Assembly (NCBI RefSeq): GCF_021130785.1
Contig: NC_060214.1
Span: 6,256,001 to 6,320,000, forward strand
Length of the DNA: 64,000 nucleotides
Source of the DNA: Homalodisca vitripennis
Lineage: Eukaryota; Arthropoda; Insecta; Hemiptera; Cicadellidae
Reading direction: 5' to 3'
Below the pieces are notes generated by a model. That model worked only from the letters and a program-made list of their open reading frames with translations, made no database searches and was not told the origin of the DNA. Positions 22,556 through 34,760 of this stretch are shown here, in pieces (the stretch's first letter is position 1; each line of letters begins with the position of its first letter). A program made the position numbers and the translations under genes.

Positions 22556-23739
22556 GTTATCTACAAGAAGAAAAACAAAAAAAATTCATTTTAGGTTGGT
22601 TTCAAGTAATGTACAAATATATTATTTTACGTGTATGTAGCTTTTCGGTAGCAATAATTACATACGTAATTAATGAATATTTATTTTTAAAATATACAAT
22701 TATATATAATTGTAACAACAAAACATTATACTATTTCATTATTCACAATAAGGGGAAAATACACCACCGTTGTCAGAGAAACTGCAGAGGCTGAGGCTGA
22801 TGAAGCAGATAAATTCTGCGGGACATCTGCAAAGTAACCCATTCCGATGCGTTCCCGAGACCTTGCCTGTCATAACTTGTCATAACCGACCGAGCGAGTC
22901 CGCGCCTGCACGTGTCAAGCTTACATATTGAGGAAGGGAAGTGGAAGTCCTGGTATTAGTGGGGGGGCATTGTTATTGATTGCTCCTGGTAGTTTCTGGC
23001 AGCCAAATAGAAACTGGCTAAACGTTTTCAAGACAGTTGAAGGTTTTTGATTGAAATATCGTTATAATTAATTTGATTTAAATTTCATTCTAACTGGTCA
23101 TCATGACTGGATTCGCTCTAAAAATGAGACTAAAAAAAGGCAACGCAGAGAGTATCAGGAGTACAGGAGTTGGCAGGATATTTAACTGACACTACTCAGC
23201 CGTAGCGGTATTTAACGTTATAGTGATGTCAAGTATTAGGGGAGTAGAGATCACCAACATCATTACGGCAGAGAGTGAGAAAACTGTGCCCTAGAATGCA
23301 TCCAACGATTGAAGGCGTTATAGTCTACTGAATGCTTGTAAACAACCCATCATGGCTTGTAAAATAAGTGGGCGGTAATTTTTGTTGTACGGTCTAAAAA
23401 AATTCTTGATAAGCTATTAATAATAATATACTTATTTTATAAGTTCCAGTTTCTTAATTGGAACAATTTTAACATATAAGCCTACAAAGATAAACCTTTA
23501 GGCTTATCGCATATCAGTCAGACAAATGCTTTGTTACTGTACAAACGGCGAGAGTTGAAGAATCAGATACATTGAGACATACACAACATTATGTCAGTTG
23601 CTGTAAATACATCAACATCTCAACGTGCGTACTTTTGATACCTATCAGAAGGAATCACTGTTGATATCCATTAAAAAATATGGGCCCTATCCATAAAAGT
23701 TCCGAATTAACAAAGTGTCATGAGATTCATTTCAGTGAT

Positions 23740-24235
23740 AATCATCAGCAGAAGTGTTTCCAGTGCACTCCAAAATGAAACCAATCAATGCCTGGAGCTG
23801 GTGTAACGCAACGAAAACTTATCGGGATATGGAATTATTTAATTATAATGGCTCTATCACTGATTTTCAAGGACTTGTGCGAGTTTCCAGTACAGAATCG
23901 ACGAAACTCACTTCCATTCATATATACAAAAAACAAAAGTGGGCCAAAATTGATCCCTGTGAGACACCATATTTCAGTGGTACTTTTGAGAATGAGTATT
24001 TAATGTTTCGGACTATCTGAATCCGGCTGTTTGCGGTAAGAGGTGAGCCACGAGAGTGGAAATCCATAATACGGAGTTTTGGTGCAAAATTTAGTAGCTA
24101 AGATAAACAAACTTTTTAGAAAAGTCAAGAAAAACACCTCCTTTTCTTTCAACTCTCTATGGCCTTCAAAATCTTGTCAACAAGACTCACTTTTGCATCT
24201 ATCATTGCCATTCCTGTTATAGTAGGAAACACTAC
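23740..24235 (-). pseudogene. Non-LTR reverse-transcriptase relic (unit 2)
   Basis: The unit 2 counterpart of 5,652-6,139. The minus-strand QGS-type RT signature lies near 23,910-23,980 but is more broken here than in unit 1 or 3, so no single frame carries it. Confidence 0.5.
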
Positions 24236-25180
24236 GCCAAGTTTGGACTATATGGAAGTAGGGTATGTACTATAGTAAACGTTGCATGAAAATGGATTGT
24301 TATAATTCTTTTGATGATTAGGTATATTACTGGTTGAGCGGTAGCGAAGCACCAATCGAGAAGTCTGATTATTTCTGTCTGTCTGTGTGCACTGACCTAT
24401 AGATTTTAAACCTTTGCACAAAACTTCACATTTCTATGTAAGCAACATAGTGTTCGGTGATGGTGCATGTCACACCAGGGCTGATATTTTTACATTTGTC
24501 TAATGGATAAACATGACAGCAGCGAGAAAATTGTGGAATAAATAAATTTGTAATCAAACTGAGTACAATCATATGAGATTTAACATGTGACGTAACAATG
24601 AAATGTATAATAATTAAATGAGCTATAGTCTTTTATACCGCGGTCTAATGAGGTATAGCTCAATATAGAATTGAGTATTCCACCTCAGCGAAGCTTGTTA
24701 CGCGATACATGCTGTGACCTACTCCTACCTTGTTTGGACACTGCAGATTCACTTCCGCGAAGGGTCACTTCCGGCTAGTTTATACCTTCCAGTTGAACCT
24801 ACACTAGATACAGCTAACATCGATGTGTCACTTAAATCTGGGCAACCTTAAGGGGTGGGCTTCCTAAATGGTAAGGGCTGTTGGTAGCCTAGACATAACG
24901 GCATACCACCCCATGTCTGCTTTGACTAGACTTTCCTCTGTTTCCAAGGAGATATGGCTGCGATTAATGCCCAAAACCTTCCTCTTGGATCTTGACACAG
25001 GAGGCTGCCTCTACATCCAAGCATTTAGAGTATCCTGTCAAATTGGAAGCAGCGCAAATGTCCTTTTAGTAATAAGTGCAATTTTTCAGGTTATTGATCT
25101 TAGAGAACAAAATAGGTCAATATCATACAGATGTAAGAGATTGCACTGTAAATAAACTTCAAAACTCATTATAAGTTTGC

Positions 25181-25186
25181 TTTATT
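25181..25186 (-). promoter_or_regulatory. Poly(A) signal AATAAA, protease copy 2
   Basis: AATAAA on the minus strand, about 85 bp beyond the stop codon at 25,271. Confidence 0.6.
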
Positions 25187-25270
25187 TTAAGACATTAAAC
25201 AACGTTTTAACAAAACAGGTTATCATTTTAGTTATAAAAATAGAAGTGACTTCCCAAAATCATGATTTTA

Positions 25271-25629
25271 CTAGTATATAGTATCCAGTATCCACGGTAT
25301 ATACTCAGATACTCTGGTAAACACATCTGGAACTCCGGATACACAACTTCCATCTTTTTTTTTCATCCCGTAAGACGTTATTCCAACAACGTAGTATGTA
25401 GTAGGGTTCAGCCCATCAGACATCATGAGAGGACCTCCAGAATCTCCGTCGCACGTAACTTCTCCTTGTATTCCTCCTGCACAGAGTTGCTTGTCGCTGA
25501 TCACGTGACAGGTAACGCCTCGAGGACACACGAACCAGTAGTATTGACTCTCAGTGTAGGAAATCTCACACTCTCCTTTGGACACCACCGGAACTTTGAC
25601 TGCCATCAGTGTATCGCTCGTAGGTCCGC
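25271..25629 (-). pseudogene. Protease copy 2, exon 6 (catalytic Ser)
   Basis: In frame on its own: GGPTSDTLMAVKVPVVSKGE, then CHVISDKQLCAGG, GDSGGPLMMSDGLNPTTYYV and VPDVFTRVSEYIPWILDTIY, stop. The loop reads SYGMKKKDGSCVSG where copies 1 and 3 have AGGCGSG. Confidence 0.85.
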
Positions 25630-25771
25630 CTAAACAGATCAGCATGAAATCATATTACCTTATTGTGTTCAAGGCATTTGAAACCACTTCTACTAAAGCG
25701 TTAACAATATTTCTAGAATATACCTGAACTATACCTGTTGTTGCATAATTTTATGAAATAACCCCTCATAC

Positions 25772-25873
25772 CTGGTGTTGTTACTCCCCATCCTGCGGCT
25801 GTGTAAGTTGCTTCAGCAAATTGTTGCAAGTATTGTCCATATGCCGTGGGCAGACATATCGGACGTATATTAT
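25772..25873 (-). pseudogene. Protease copy 2, exon 5
   Basis: 102 bp. DNIRPICLPTAYGQYLQQF, then TYTAAGWGVTTP. The usual GWGRT is GWGVT here. Confidence 0.83.
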
Positions 25874-26660
25874 CTGAAAACACACAAAAAATTTATACAA
25901 TCAATTATGCTAATTATTTCTTTGCAATAAATAGATCGCTAGAGGGCTTATCCAGAATGGGTCTAAATATGTGGAATACGTATCATAGAGTCGTCTCTTA
26001 TGACCCAGAGATAGTATGGGAATACAGGAGTGCTCTTGCAAATGCCGGAAAAAGAGAGTCAGATACAAGACATGGAGAGAAGTCTCAGGACAGATAATTA
26101 GCAAACGCTCCTTTTTAAGCTAAAGGAAGGACTAGGCTCATATATCTAAGCAAGGGGAATATAAAACTAGTATTTGGATTGCTAACAGGTCCCTCTTCGG
26201 AAACATCTGATGAAGGAGGGTTTAAGCAAGGCTGATGAATGGGGACTCTGTAGAGGGCAGAAGAATCAGCGGAGCATATATGGTTGGACTCCCCTAATAT
26301 TTGCAAAACCAGGATATATTCCTAGGGTCTTAATAGCAGAAGACCAAGAACGTAGCCAGGAAAAAATTTTGGAGAATCCAGACAACTGATATTTTCCCGT
26401 AGTGGACAGAGAGTAAGGCCCCATTTGTCTTCCTTAAAACGTTCTTGACCCGTTTCTTTGTAGAGGCCAAACTTTCAGCAGTACATGTCATTAATAATTA
26501 ATTATCGCTTACTAAACAAATTATTGAAAAAAATTGGACATTTGAGGGGAACCGGGAAAATTTTGATTGTATTCAAACTAAATAAATAAACTCAGTGATA
26601 CTGAATTTAGGTAAAAGAAAGTTATAGAGACTATTAGTAAGACTAAAATTATAGTTTTAC

Positions 26661-26861
26661 CAGTGAATGTTATAGGGTGGGCTAAACGGATGAGTGCAAT
26701 GTCGTTGTCGTTAATAGACTCCTGTTACAGGATTTATTACAGTGTACGCTGGATGGACGTACAATCTCTCAACCGTTGCCATCACAGGTGGAGAGGCACA
26801 TCGGTGATAACGACAGTAGCTGACGTGTCTCAGAGCATGCTCTCCGAGGGTAACATTTGTT
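26661..26861 (-). pseudogene. Protease copy 2, exon 4 with +1 frameshift and stop
   Basis: The exon begins TNVTLGEHALRHVSYCRYHRC and runs in frame to LYVHPAYTVINPVTGVY. The plus-strand text then reads 'gttaatagactcc', where copy 3 has 'gttaacgactcc' and copy 1 'gctatagactcc'. This one-base gain creates TAA immediately upstream of the catalytic DNDIAL. Confidence 0.85.
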
Positions 26862-27054
26862 CTGTGAAAAAACATAAATAGTTACATAAAGGTTTTACCT
26901 CCTGGACTGATATTTGGTTGTGATACTAAACAAGTCTTGACTATTAATGCTCTCAAAATTACGTAATTGTATTAAGTGAATTAAAACGCCAATTGATATT
27001 TTAAAATGAAAATTAAAACTCAACTCGAATATTTTATTTGACACACTGAAATCG

Positions 27055-27600
27055 CTCAGTAAATTTGTGAGACCAGATGACAATAAGGTGATTGCAAATC
27101 TTCTAGTCTGAGTTATAAACGGTAACTGGTTACCGTGAATGTCGGTGACGTGACTTGTGTGCCGCGGAAAAATCTTGTACGACTTTCTTTAAGTTCCTGT
27201 CCTGCGATGGCCCGATTTATATGCCAAATTATAATTCAATTATTTTAGAGTACCGATGGTCAAGTGGTCTAAGACGATGCATTTTAGGTCTGAGTAAGAG
27301 ATAGAGCAGGTTCGAATCCTCTGTGTGCCTTATCGCACCTTTATCGATCTTGTACTGAATCGACTCTCCCCTTCTGTTTGATAAGATCCTCTCACAGGCC
27401 AGTGGCCCATGAGGATGAGCAGAATAAGGCTTTAAAGCAAATTAGCCTTCCTTAAAACATTATTTTTGTGTGTCTTTAGTGTTAACTGAAACTTTATTTA
27501 TTTAGAAGAAGCATAAGATTTTGACGACATTATTTGATAATGAGACGACACCTACGAACCAGCAGGACACTTTCGTGTGACAAAAATCGAAGGATAAATA
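27055..27600 (+). mobile_element. Insertion with tRNA-derived SINE in intron 3 of copy 2
   Basis: About 545 bp has no counterpart in copies 1, 3 or 4. At 27,250-27,335 it shows a Pol III split promoter: box A TGGTCAAGTGG at 27,257-27,267 and box B GGTTCGAATCC at 27,309-27,319, with a Leu/Ser-tRNA-like spacing. The two sides of the acceptor stem do not pair, so it is not a tRNA gene. The SINE body probably runs to about 27,470 (ending near 'gccttccttaaaac'). The exact ends are uncertain. Confidence 0.7.
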
Positions 27601-28097
27601 GTTGTGTATGGATTTGAATGCTCAGATATTGACTGTACGCCTTCGGATACAACAGAAAAGCTTATTCGACCTCCAAAGTTTTAATTATTTAAAATTCATT
27701 ATTTTCAGTGGTTGATTGGAAGGAATAACAGGATTTCAGACTTTTTCCCTCGTTTTGTTTTATCCTTTTAACACAAAATCTCACATCATCACAAAATTAA
27801 ATTTATTGCAAAAACTTTTTAATAAAATCGTTTTTGTTTTGAGTAAATAATTAAATTTAAATGTGCAATGTATTAAAATAATGTGCTAATGCATTATCCA
27901 ACAGTTGAGTGATATGCGGTTATTCAAACAGCAATAACAAAGGGAAGTCAACTAGTTTTAAAACAACTAGTGCATGCACTAATAGTGGTACTTAAGTGTT
28001 TACAATATGAGCACAAAATCTTATCTTGAGAATAATGCTAAACTGAAGAATTACCTATTTATCAAATCAGATTTTCAAAATAATAAAATGTTCTTAC

Positions 28098-28215
28098 TCC
28101 TTTCTAAGAAACTGCCCTGAGCTAATTTCTTTATGCATGAAGCAATGAGCTGCTGTCAGGATGTACTTGTCGCTGATGATAGAACCACCACAAACGAAGT
28201 ATGTTGTATTACTAT
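28098..28215 (-). pseudogene. Protease copy 2, exon 3 (catalytic His)
   Basis: 118 bp, in frame. DSNTTYFVCGGSIISDKYIL, then TAAHCFMHKEISSGQFLRK. Confidence 0.83.
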
Positions 28216-29111
28216 CTGAAACAATATCAATGATTATATATTTTTTTAAATAAAAGTATCATTATAAAATTTGAAATAAACTACAATAACTTAAACTTAA
28301 ATGTTTCCTTACGAAATTATAATTAGTGCTAACCAAAGAATTTATGAACTCACAACTAAAAGTGGTAGTAGTCCTAACTGGATATGCGAGCGCTCTTATC
28401 AAATGGAACAAATATTATTTACAATGTGGGCATATTTGTTAACCTTAAACAATACGTATTGGCCATTCATACTAAATTATATTATACGTCTCATTTGTAC
28501 GTATAAAAAGTAAGTATACATAATACTGTTATGTAGCCCACACCAATACTATATAACTGTTTCCTACAAGAAATCAGTACAAAAAATACTGGAGATATGA
28601 AAATTCAAACTACAATATTTGAATATTTAATTATATTAAAACATTCACATACAACTGTATTAATCTCGGTTGTCAACAATGATTGTAAATTTTAATAGAG
28701 AAGAAATGTATATTAGTGTTTTAAAAATGAAAATTCTATTTTTCATATGTTGATGTAAAAGTGTTAAAAATTAACGCTATTCATTCTACAAGTTGTGTGT
28801 TAATTATATCTACCGTAATAGTGTATCATCACGAGTAAAATATTAAGGCACAGTTTTAAAATTTATACAATACAAGACGAGAGGGGGCTCGCACTAAAAT
28901 CTTGGACTAGGGTCTCAAAATCTGTAAGTCCGACAGTGGGTATAATGGGTATTTGAAGAAAACAGTTATCCAGTTTTGTAATCAATTGGTTTGCACAGAC
29001 TGCATTCTCAGACATATGCCATCATGCACACTGAATCAACAGTTTGATTAAATACACAAATGATGTAATACTTTAAGATAGATGTCTATTTTAACCACTT
29101 AACGGTTTTTG

Positions 29112-29379
29112 ACGTTCATAGCTATGGCGGAAAAGTGAGCTACTGACGTAATATTACGTTCAGAGCTATGGCGGAAAAAGTAAGCTACTAACGTAATATT
29201 ACGTTCATAGCGATGGCGGGAAAGTGAGCTACTGACGTAATATTACGTTCATAGCTATGGCGGAAAAGTGAGCTACTGACGTAATATTACGTTCATAGCT
29301 ATGGCGGAAAAGTGAGCTACTGACGTAATATTACGTTAAGAGCTATGGCGGAAAAGTGTGCTACTGACGTAATATTACG
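29112..29379. repeat. 44-bp minisatellite, ~6 units, intron 2 of copy 2
   Basis: The same repeat as 11,614-11,880, with independent substitutions (for example a 'gcgatggcggg' unit). Confidence 0.9.
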
Positions 29380-29887
29380 CATCGATATCTTGTTCCTGTT
29401 TTATTCTGTTTCTACAAAAGAATTGTACAAGAAGCATTTCTATAACAAAACAAATTATTTCTGGTACTTTCTACTAGATGTCAGCACTTCCTTGTTTCTC
29501 TGTTATGTGTATTTGCACTTTGACGATTTCTCTGTTGAAACATAGTGTAGACACCTAACACGTGTTGTTGTCACATCTCAACCGCTTTGTGTATTTTTTT
29601 GCTTTACTTAACGTGTTATTGTGCCATGGAAATATCCGACGCACAAATGGACGATTTGCTTCGTTAACGTGAAGATGATACGAACACAGATAGTACAAAT
29701 GACTTAGTGGATCAATAAACTGTACAAATCTGTGTCTATGAAAACGGCATAACAATATTTAAAAAACAACATAGTTTAAGGTATAAAAAAACCGTTAAGG
29801 CGCTAAGTTGTTTTTGGCATATTTATATGTAGCAAACTCAAATATTAAACCGAAAAATATACTTTAGTTGGAGACAGATGTACCTAC

Positions 29888-30043
29888 CATTCCAAATAAC
29901 ATCTTCGATGTAGGCCATCCAGGGATATTTGGCAATATCGACAGCTACTCCCCCAAGCACCCTGGGCCTGAGACCATCGTCAGGTGCTACCTGTCCGCAG
30001 CTATCAGTGGGTAGCAGTTGCCAGTTGGGGTGAATCCAGTTCC
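29888..30043 (-). pseudogene. Protease copy 2, exon 2 (linker and activation site)
   Basis: 156 bp. It differs from copy 1 by AKYPWMAYIEDVIWNG after VLGGVAVDI. The activation site RPR|VLGG and linker Cys are kept. Confidence 0.85.
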
Positions 30044-30488
30044 CTGAGCACAGAAGTGAGAGGTAAATTTAATCCTCATTTAAATCAATGTTGGTAATCA
30101 TATTTATCTTTATCAGGTATTTCTTTCTTCATTTTTATTTTTTAGAAGATTTTAAGATTAAGCCCATACTAATAACTCATACATTACATTGCGTAATGTG
30201 GCTACGTGTTAATAGATAACTTAATACGTACATGCAAATTATTCACAACTATATTTAACTTTCCTTGTACGTGTACTTGTAGGTTAACGAAAGACGGGAA
30301 TTTAATTTACATATGTACCATACCTATGTTTACAACTTATTCTTACGTCAGAAATTCTGAAAATTATTAGTTTAAACTACTATAAAATACAACAAATAAT
30401 TAGTGATAATACAAATCAACGAATTGTCTAGTTGATTTAAATATATAATATTATTTTATATTTCATAAATTGCAATGTGATGGTTGTC

Positions 30489-30815
30489 TAATATAATAAT
30501 AAGGATAATTCCATCAACCTATTTAATGAAACAATTAAAGCGATTACAGCCTGATAATAGTTTCGTATTAAAAGCGTAAGGCAAAGAATGTCCTATTTTA
30601 CCAGGCGAAGTTAGGGCTAAGAAGGCACACTTAACCTGGAGACCAATGGCTTAGAGGTGACTTCCGAACCACCACCAATGGCCGGGCAGGCGGGCTGCTT
30701 GCAAGGAAAGGATCGCTCAGCGGTCACCCATCCAAGCAGCGCAGTCACGCTCGACGTTGCTTGATTCGGTTATCTTGCAATAACCACCGTAACCTCCTTG
30801 CTGGTGAAAGCCTAC
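30489..30815 (-). mobile_element. 5S-derived SINE, intron 1 of protease copy 2
   Basis: Full-length reverse-strand copy of the SINE at 59,922-60,246. The 5S-like region with 'ggatgggtgaccgctgag' (minus strand) lies near 30,717-30,735. Confidence 0.75.
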
Positions 30816-30885
30816 GTTAATGCATAAATACATTCATTAAAATAACTCTATACAATCTATATTAACTTTTACAATATTAACATAC

Positions 30886-30960
30886 GTGGGTGGTCGAAAA
30901 AAAACTAACTCCCAGAGTCAGATGAGTCGCCAAAACTGTGAACAACGTTCCGACACGCAT
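30886..30960 (-). pseudogene. Protease copy 2, exon 1 (signal peptide), out of frame
   Basis: ATG at 30,960 encodes MRVGTLFTVLATHLTLGV and then runs through a T8 tract before the donor CCCAC|GTATGT. At 75 bp its phase does not match exon 2, unlike the 73-bp exon in copy 4. A TATA box (TATAAAAG) lies 45-50 bp upstream at 31,004-31,011. Confidence 0.7.
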
Positions 30961-31003
30961 TGTGGATTTGGTAGAAATCATTATCTCTAAAGCGAGGCGT
31001 CTA

Positions 31004-31011
31004 CTTTTATA
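31004..31011 (-). promoter_or_regulatory. TATA box, protease copy 2
   Basis: TATAAAAG on the minus strand upstream of the copy 2 ATG, conserved in position with copies 3 and 4. Confidence 0.6.
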
Positions 31012-32150
31012 CTTTTAATAACTTGCGTGAAAAATTGCTAGACCTTAAAACATTTTACGAACTCGTTAAAAAACAACTTGTGCTTCAAGATAAAAGATTT
31101 ACTCAACGAAAGCTAGGCGTTTAATATACCGGTCATAATGTTTATTATTCTAGGAAAACAATAATGAAAGTAAATATATTTTTATTACCTCATCGGAAAT
31201 TAGCAACACTGATTGTAAAAAGTTTCTCTTCTTCTTTCTCTTATTTACAAATTAAAATACGGTACAACTTTTGTTTCTAGTATCTCCTTGAAGGAATTAT
31301 ATTATTCTGCGATAAAAATATTGCTTTCGTACTAAATTTTCTACACCAAAGCGAAATATTTAGTCTAGCATTTATGTACTCATATCCGAGAAAAACGACA
31401 TCATTAAAAAAACTCCCTACAAGAACAATGTCAAGTTGTGTCAATGTGTGGTGTGTCTCAAGTTAGGCATTACAGTTACAAATATATTTCATATTCTGTC
31501 TTCTTGGTTTTCCCTGCACTCCGGAGCCCTTGTAATGTATGGATGGTATATTTTGTGCCAGATTTATCAGTGTTGTAAACGAAATAAAAAACACTAAGGA
31601 GTTATGTAAAGTATATATTTTTAAACTATAAAAATGTAAGTTTCGAAAAAATATAAATGCCTTATTGGGAAAATAAATATACAGTTTATCTTTAAAATAG
31701 ATTTTAGCAGCCTATTCCTAGACCGAAAGGCTCTTCGTAAAAACTTTGCACAAAACAAATTTCTCCCTCACATTCACAGAAGACAAAAAAGCAAAGAAAA
31801 TGTAATGCCTGTTAGCAAAACCTATTACCCAAACGGGTGATTTTAAAATTATGTCCGTCTGTACCAAAAACAAGCATACTAATAGACTTGAAACTTTAGA
31901 TGAAGCTTCACGTCTATACCATGACTATTGAACTCGATGATCGTCTATGCCACTCCATGGAATTTGGTTGAGCGTTAGCAAACATTTTTCCAGGGTCTTA
32001 CAGGTAACCATGATGGCAACGAGAAAATCGTTGGGTAAAAAGATTGTGAGCATGTTAAGCTTAATATAAGACTTAAGCAAGTGATATTTAGTGGCTTGGG
32101 TTGTAAGGTCTTTGTTAAATTCGTTACATAGGAATCTTCGATACCCTTTT
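31012..32150. other. Upstream region of protease copy 2
   Basis: No gene seen. Collinear with 53,950-55,080 (copy 3). The first ~450 bp also match 59,165-59,720 (copy 4, inverted). A member of the 'tctgt/..cacgtctataccatgac' dispersed repeat family lies at 31,845-32,075. Confidence 0.6.
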
Positions 32151-32189
32151 GTATGAGTTTATTTATGTATGTATATACTCGTATATGTA

Positions 32190-32216
32190 TGTGTGTATAT
32201 ATATATATATATACAC

Positions 32217-32256
<40 letters not shown>
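32190..32256. repeat. (TA)n microsatellite
   Basis: Two TA runs separated by 'cacaatttt', at the left edge of a ~2.9-kb stretch present in unit 2 but not unit 3. Confidence 0.9.
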
Positions 32257-32258
<2 letters not shown>

Positions 32259-32269
32259 TATGGGGGACA

Positions 32270-32560
32270 AAGGCAGCTATCCATAAATAAATAAATTAAG
32301 AATTACAATTATTAAAAAGTACGTAAGAACAAAGTTCTTGGGTCATAAATTAAAAATAATATTAAGATCTCCCGTCACAAAGCTAAATCCAAATTACTAA
32401 GCCAGTTTAGAGACCCATCCTCTAAACCACTCAGACCAGCCAGACCACCAGAAAAATATCGCAAAGGGCAGTCGTTTACAATGTGCTCCATTGTCTGAGA
32501 GTTTACGCCACAATCACACGTCTGGTCGTCAGTAATAGACAATTTGGTATATTTTACTTA
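32270..32560 (-). pseudogene. LINE ORF2 C-terminus (zinc-knuckle type)
   Basis: The minus-strand frame at about 32,360-32,530 gives DDQTCDCGVNSQTMEHIVND, then CPLRYF and NWLSNLDLAL, stop. This is the Cys/His C-terminal knuckle and tail typical of the ORF2 of several insect non-LTR families. A short AT-rich 3' region follows to the (TA)n run. The upstream RT is absent, so this is a 5'-truncated copy. Confidence 0.7.
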
Positions 32561-32897
32561 GCTAAAAACGAAGGGTTCTGGCAAAATTTGTCCATCTGCA
32601 TCTGTCTCTCTCTCTTCCGCTGGATATCTAAAGAACCAATTGACTTAGGAACTTTAAATTGTGCAAGTAGCATCATTTCTATATGGGACAACGTTGTGTT
32701 TAATAATAGGCAAGTCCCTCTTCAGAACTTGGCTGAAACTTTGCGTAGCGTAAAATGAAATTTCAAGAACGATTTTATCTATAGACATTAGATATGACAT
32801 AAACCTTTATTTCTATATATCTATTATTTGACTAGGAGTCATTGAAGGCTGACATATTTTCTCCATCGTCTGCCTGGGTGCTATACACATTTATTTA

Positions 32898-32932
32898 CTG
32901 TCTGTCTGTCTGTCTCTCTATCTGTCTATCTA

Positions 32933-33014
<82 letters not shown>
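32898..33014. repeat. (TCTG)n microsatellite
   Basis: A run of CTGT/TCTG with a few TCTA and TCTC interruptions. The ORF crossing it is an artefact of the repeat. Confidence 0.95.
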
Positions 33015-34084
33015 AGCTATAGACTTGTGTGAACCCTGTTGTGCGACACGTGGTGTGCTGTGCATATTTTAATAACAGTACCCATGTTATTCAGTCACCT
33101 TTACGGCTCAGAATCGTTTCATATGCATGAATTTAATATTAATAACAAGAAACATGAACATATTTATCAAATTTATGACAACATAACCATATCGTGTTAA
33201 CGTGAAAATTGAAGTAAGAAGGTAAAAATGGTACCGGAAGAAAGGTCGTTTTTAATAAACAATCCGAAGTTACATACATGACACACATCATAGATGAATT
33301 GTAAGAAAGATTTATTATACTTTCCATAATGGTATCTATTATATATTATAGTACTTTTTTACAATATTAAGATAGAAATTTGGATAACAGGGTTACAGAA
33401 ACGTGAAGTGGAATTTTAGCTTTGACCAACTGCCTCTTAGAGATCGTCTCAATAGCGAGGACATGACTCGTAATCTCCTAGACTCTTACTTCCGGTTTCG
33501 AATGCTGGAATAGGACATACCCTTAATTCATAAAGATATTTCAAAATATAAAACAAACCAATAAATATCGAAATCTTTCACTCTGACAAAACTTACCTGA
33601 CCAAATAATCAATAACATAACATTTAGTGTCAGTGACGAACATTTTATTCGGTACTTAAAACATTTATTGTTATACAACAGGTCTTAAAACAAAGTAGGT
33701 ACTGAAATTTGTATGTTTAGAACGAGCGATTAATCTTTATCAAAATAAAGAACACAAAAAATAAATTAGTTTCTGAACTTTAACCGAGTGTGACACATTA
33801 CAAGTGACACCCTGTATGTTTAACGCGTTATAACGCATAGACAGAGGCTGTTACGGTAGTTGCGTCACCCCTTTACCTGCAGAGACCCTCTTTGAAATAG
33901 CCCAACGGTGTATATTATATTGCAAGGAAAACAATGCAATCAATCCACCCATAAATTCATTTACAATTAATTAGTTTAATAAATAACATAATTTTAAAAC
34001 TATGATCAACTCACATAATAACTCTCATAACTCAAGTTCAAACATTCATATTTTTAACAAAGTTGGTGTGTGAATTATTGATGA

Positions 34085-34760
34085 ATTTATTAATGATTTT
34101 GGATCATGTATTATCAAATATACTGTATTGTTGAATAAAACAGGTTATCATACAAATATAGACCCACTACGTATTTTTTTCGGATTACAATCGTATTTTA
34201 TGAACTAGACGAAGCCGAGGTCCCAAATAGACTGGATAGGATAGTGACTGACTCTTTTGCTCAGTGTAGTAAACAAGGGTTGTTATCTTTAAAAGAATAC
34301 ACGTCCTATTTAATTATTATTACTTAATATCAACATAGTGATACTGTCAATTTCTGTCTCACAATCAGCATTGTGATCAACTTTTTCAACTGAACAATTC
34401 AAATTTTCAACATAGTTGATTTATTGATTTATGGATAATTTTTTGATCTTATATAACTTAATTGCATATACTGTATTGTTGAATAAAATAATAGTTTGCC
34501 ATACAATTATAGACGATAGACCACTAAAAGCCAAACTGTATCTTTTTGTTCACAATCGTATTTTACGAAAGAGGCAAAGCCGAGGTCTCGTATAGACCGG
34601 ATATTATAGCGAATAGTGTATCTTTTGCTTGGGGTGGAGAGGGAGAACAAGGCTTTTTATCTCAAAGAAAAAAAAATTAAAAATACTCGTTTTATTTAAT
34701 TTTATTACATAATATCAACATAGTGATACTGTCAATTTGGATCTAACAACCAGTGCTTTT
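34085..34760. repeat. Two-copy tandem repeat, period ~347 bp
   Basis: 'atactgtattgttgaataaaa' at ~34,120 and ~34,467, 'caatcgtattttatgaa/acgaaa' with 'ga(c/g)gaagccgaggtc'-like text, and 'aatatcaacatagtgatactgtcaattt' recur in the same order. Divergence is substantial, so the duplication is old. Confidence 0.75.

Larger units (their letters stand above)
18945..25180. other. Unit 2 downstream flank (non-coding)
   Basis: Collinear with 40,900-48,360. It contains a dispersed repeat (19,560-19,730), a (GA)n-rich stretch (20,404-20,526), an inverted-duplication scar (21,161-21,750), an insertion with a poly-T start (21,921-22,555), the conserved block 22,755-22,970 and an RT relic (23,740-24,235). 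No host gene was recognised. A GC-rich 20,820-20,960 block is shared with 43,520-43,660 but has no tRNA or rRNA signature. Confidence 0.6.
25271..30960 (-). pseudogene. Serine protease copy 2 (S1A), six exons, frameshifted
   Basis: Exons are 30,960-30,886 (signal peptide), 30,043-29,888 (linker, RPR|VLGG), 28,215-28,098 (His), 26,861-26,661 (Asp), 25,873-25,772 (AGWG) and 25,629-25,271 (Ser). Exon 4 is 201 bp instead of 200: an extra base gives GTC TAT TAA just before the DNDIAL motif, removing the catalytic Asp and Ser. Exon 1 is 75 bp (T8 run) against 73 bp in copy 4, so the signal peptide is also out of frame with exon 2. Exon 6 reads EVTCDGDSGGP, with Val where the S1 specificity residue normally sits. 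The tRNA-derived SINE is in intron 3, the minisatellite in intron 2 and the 5S SINE in intron 1. It is closest to copy 3. Confidence 0.87.

Noticed and set aside
22324..22794. 156-codon ORF on the plus strand in unit 2
   Set aside because: It crosses the edge of a unit 2-specific insertion into conserved flank, is AT-driven in composition and has no counterpart in units 1 or 3.
27250..27335. A functional tRNA gene
   Set aside because: A and B boxes are present, but the two sides of the acceptor stem do not pair, so it is a SINE head.
29345..29545. ORF of 66 codons identical at 29,345-29,545 and 52,290-52,490
   Set aside because: It begins in the minisatellite inside the protease intron. The identity reflects the recent duplication, and the copy 1 and 4 versions do not keep the frame.
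32842..33072. ORF through the (TCTG)n array
   Set aside because: Repeating SVCLSVCL-type translation is an artefact of the microsatellite.
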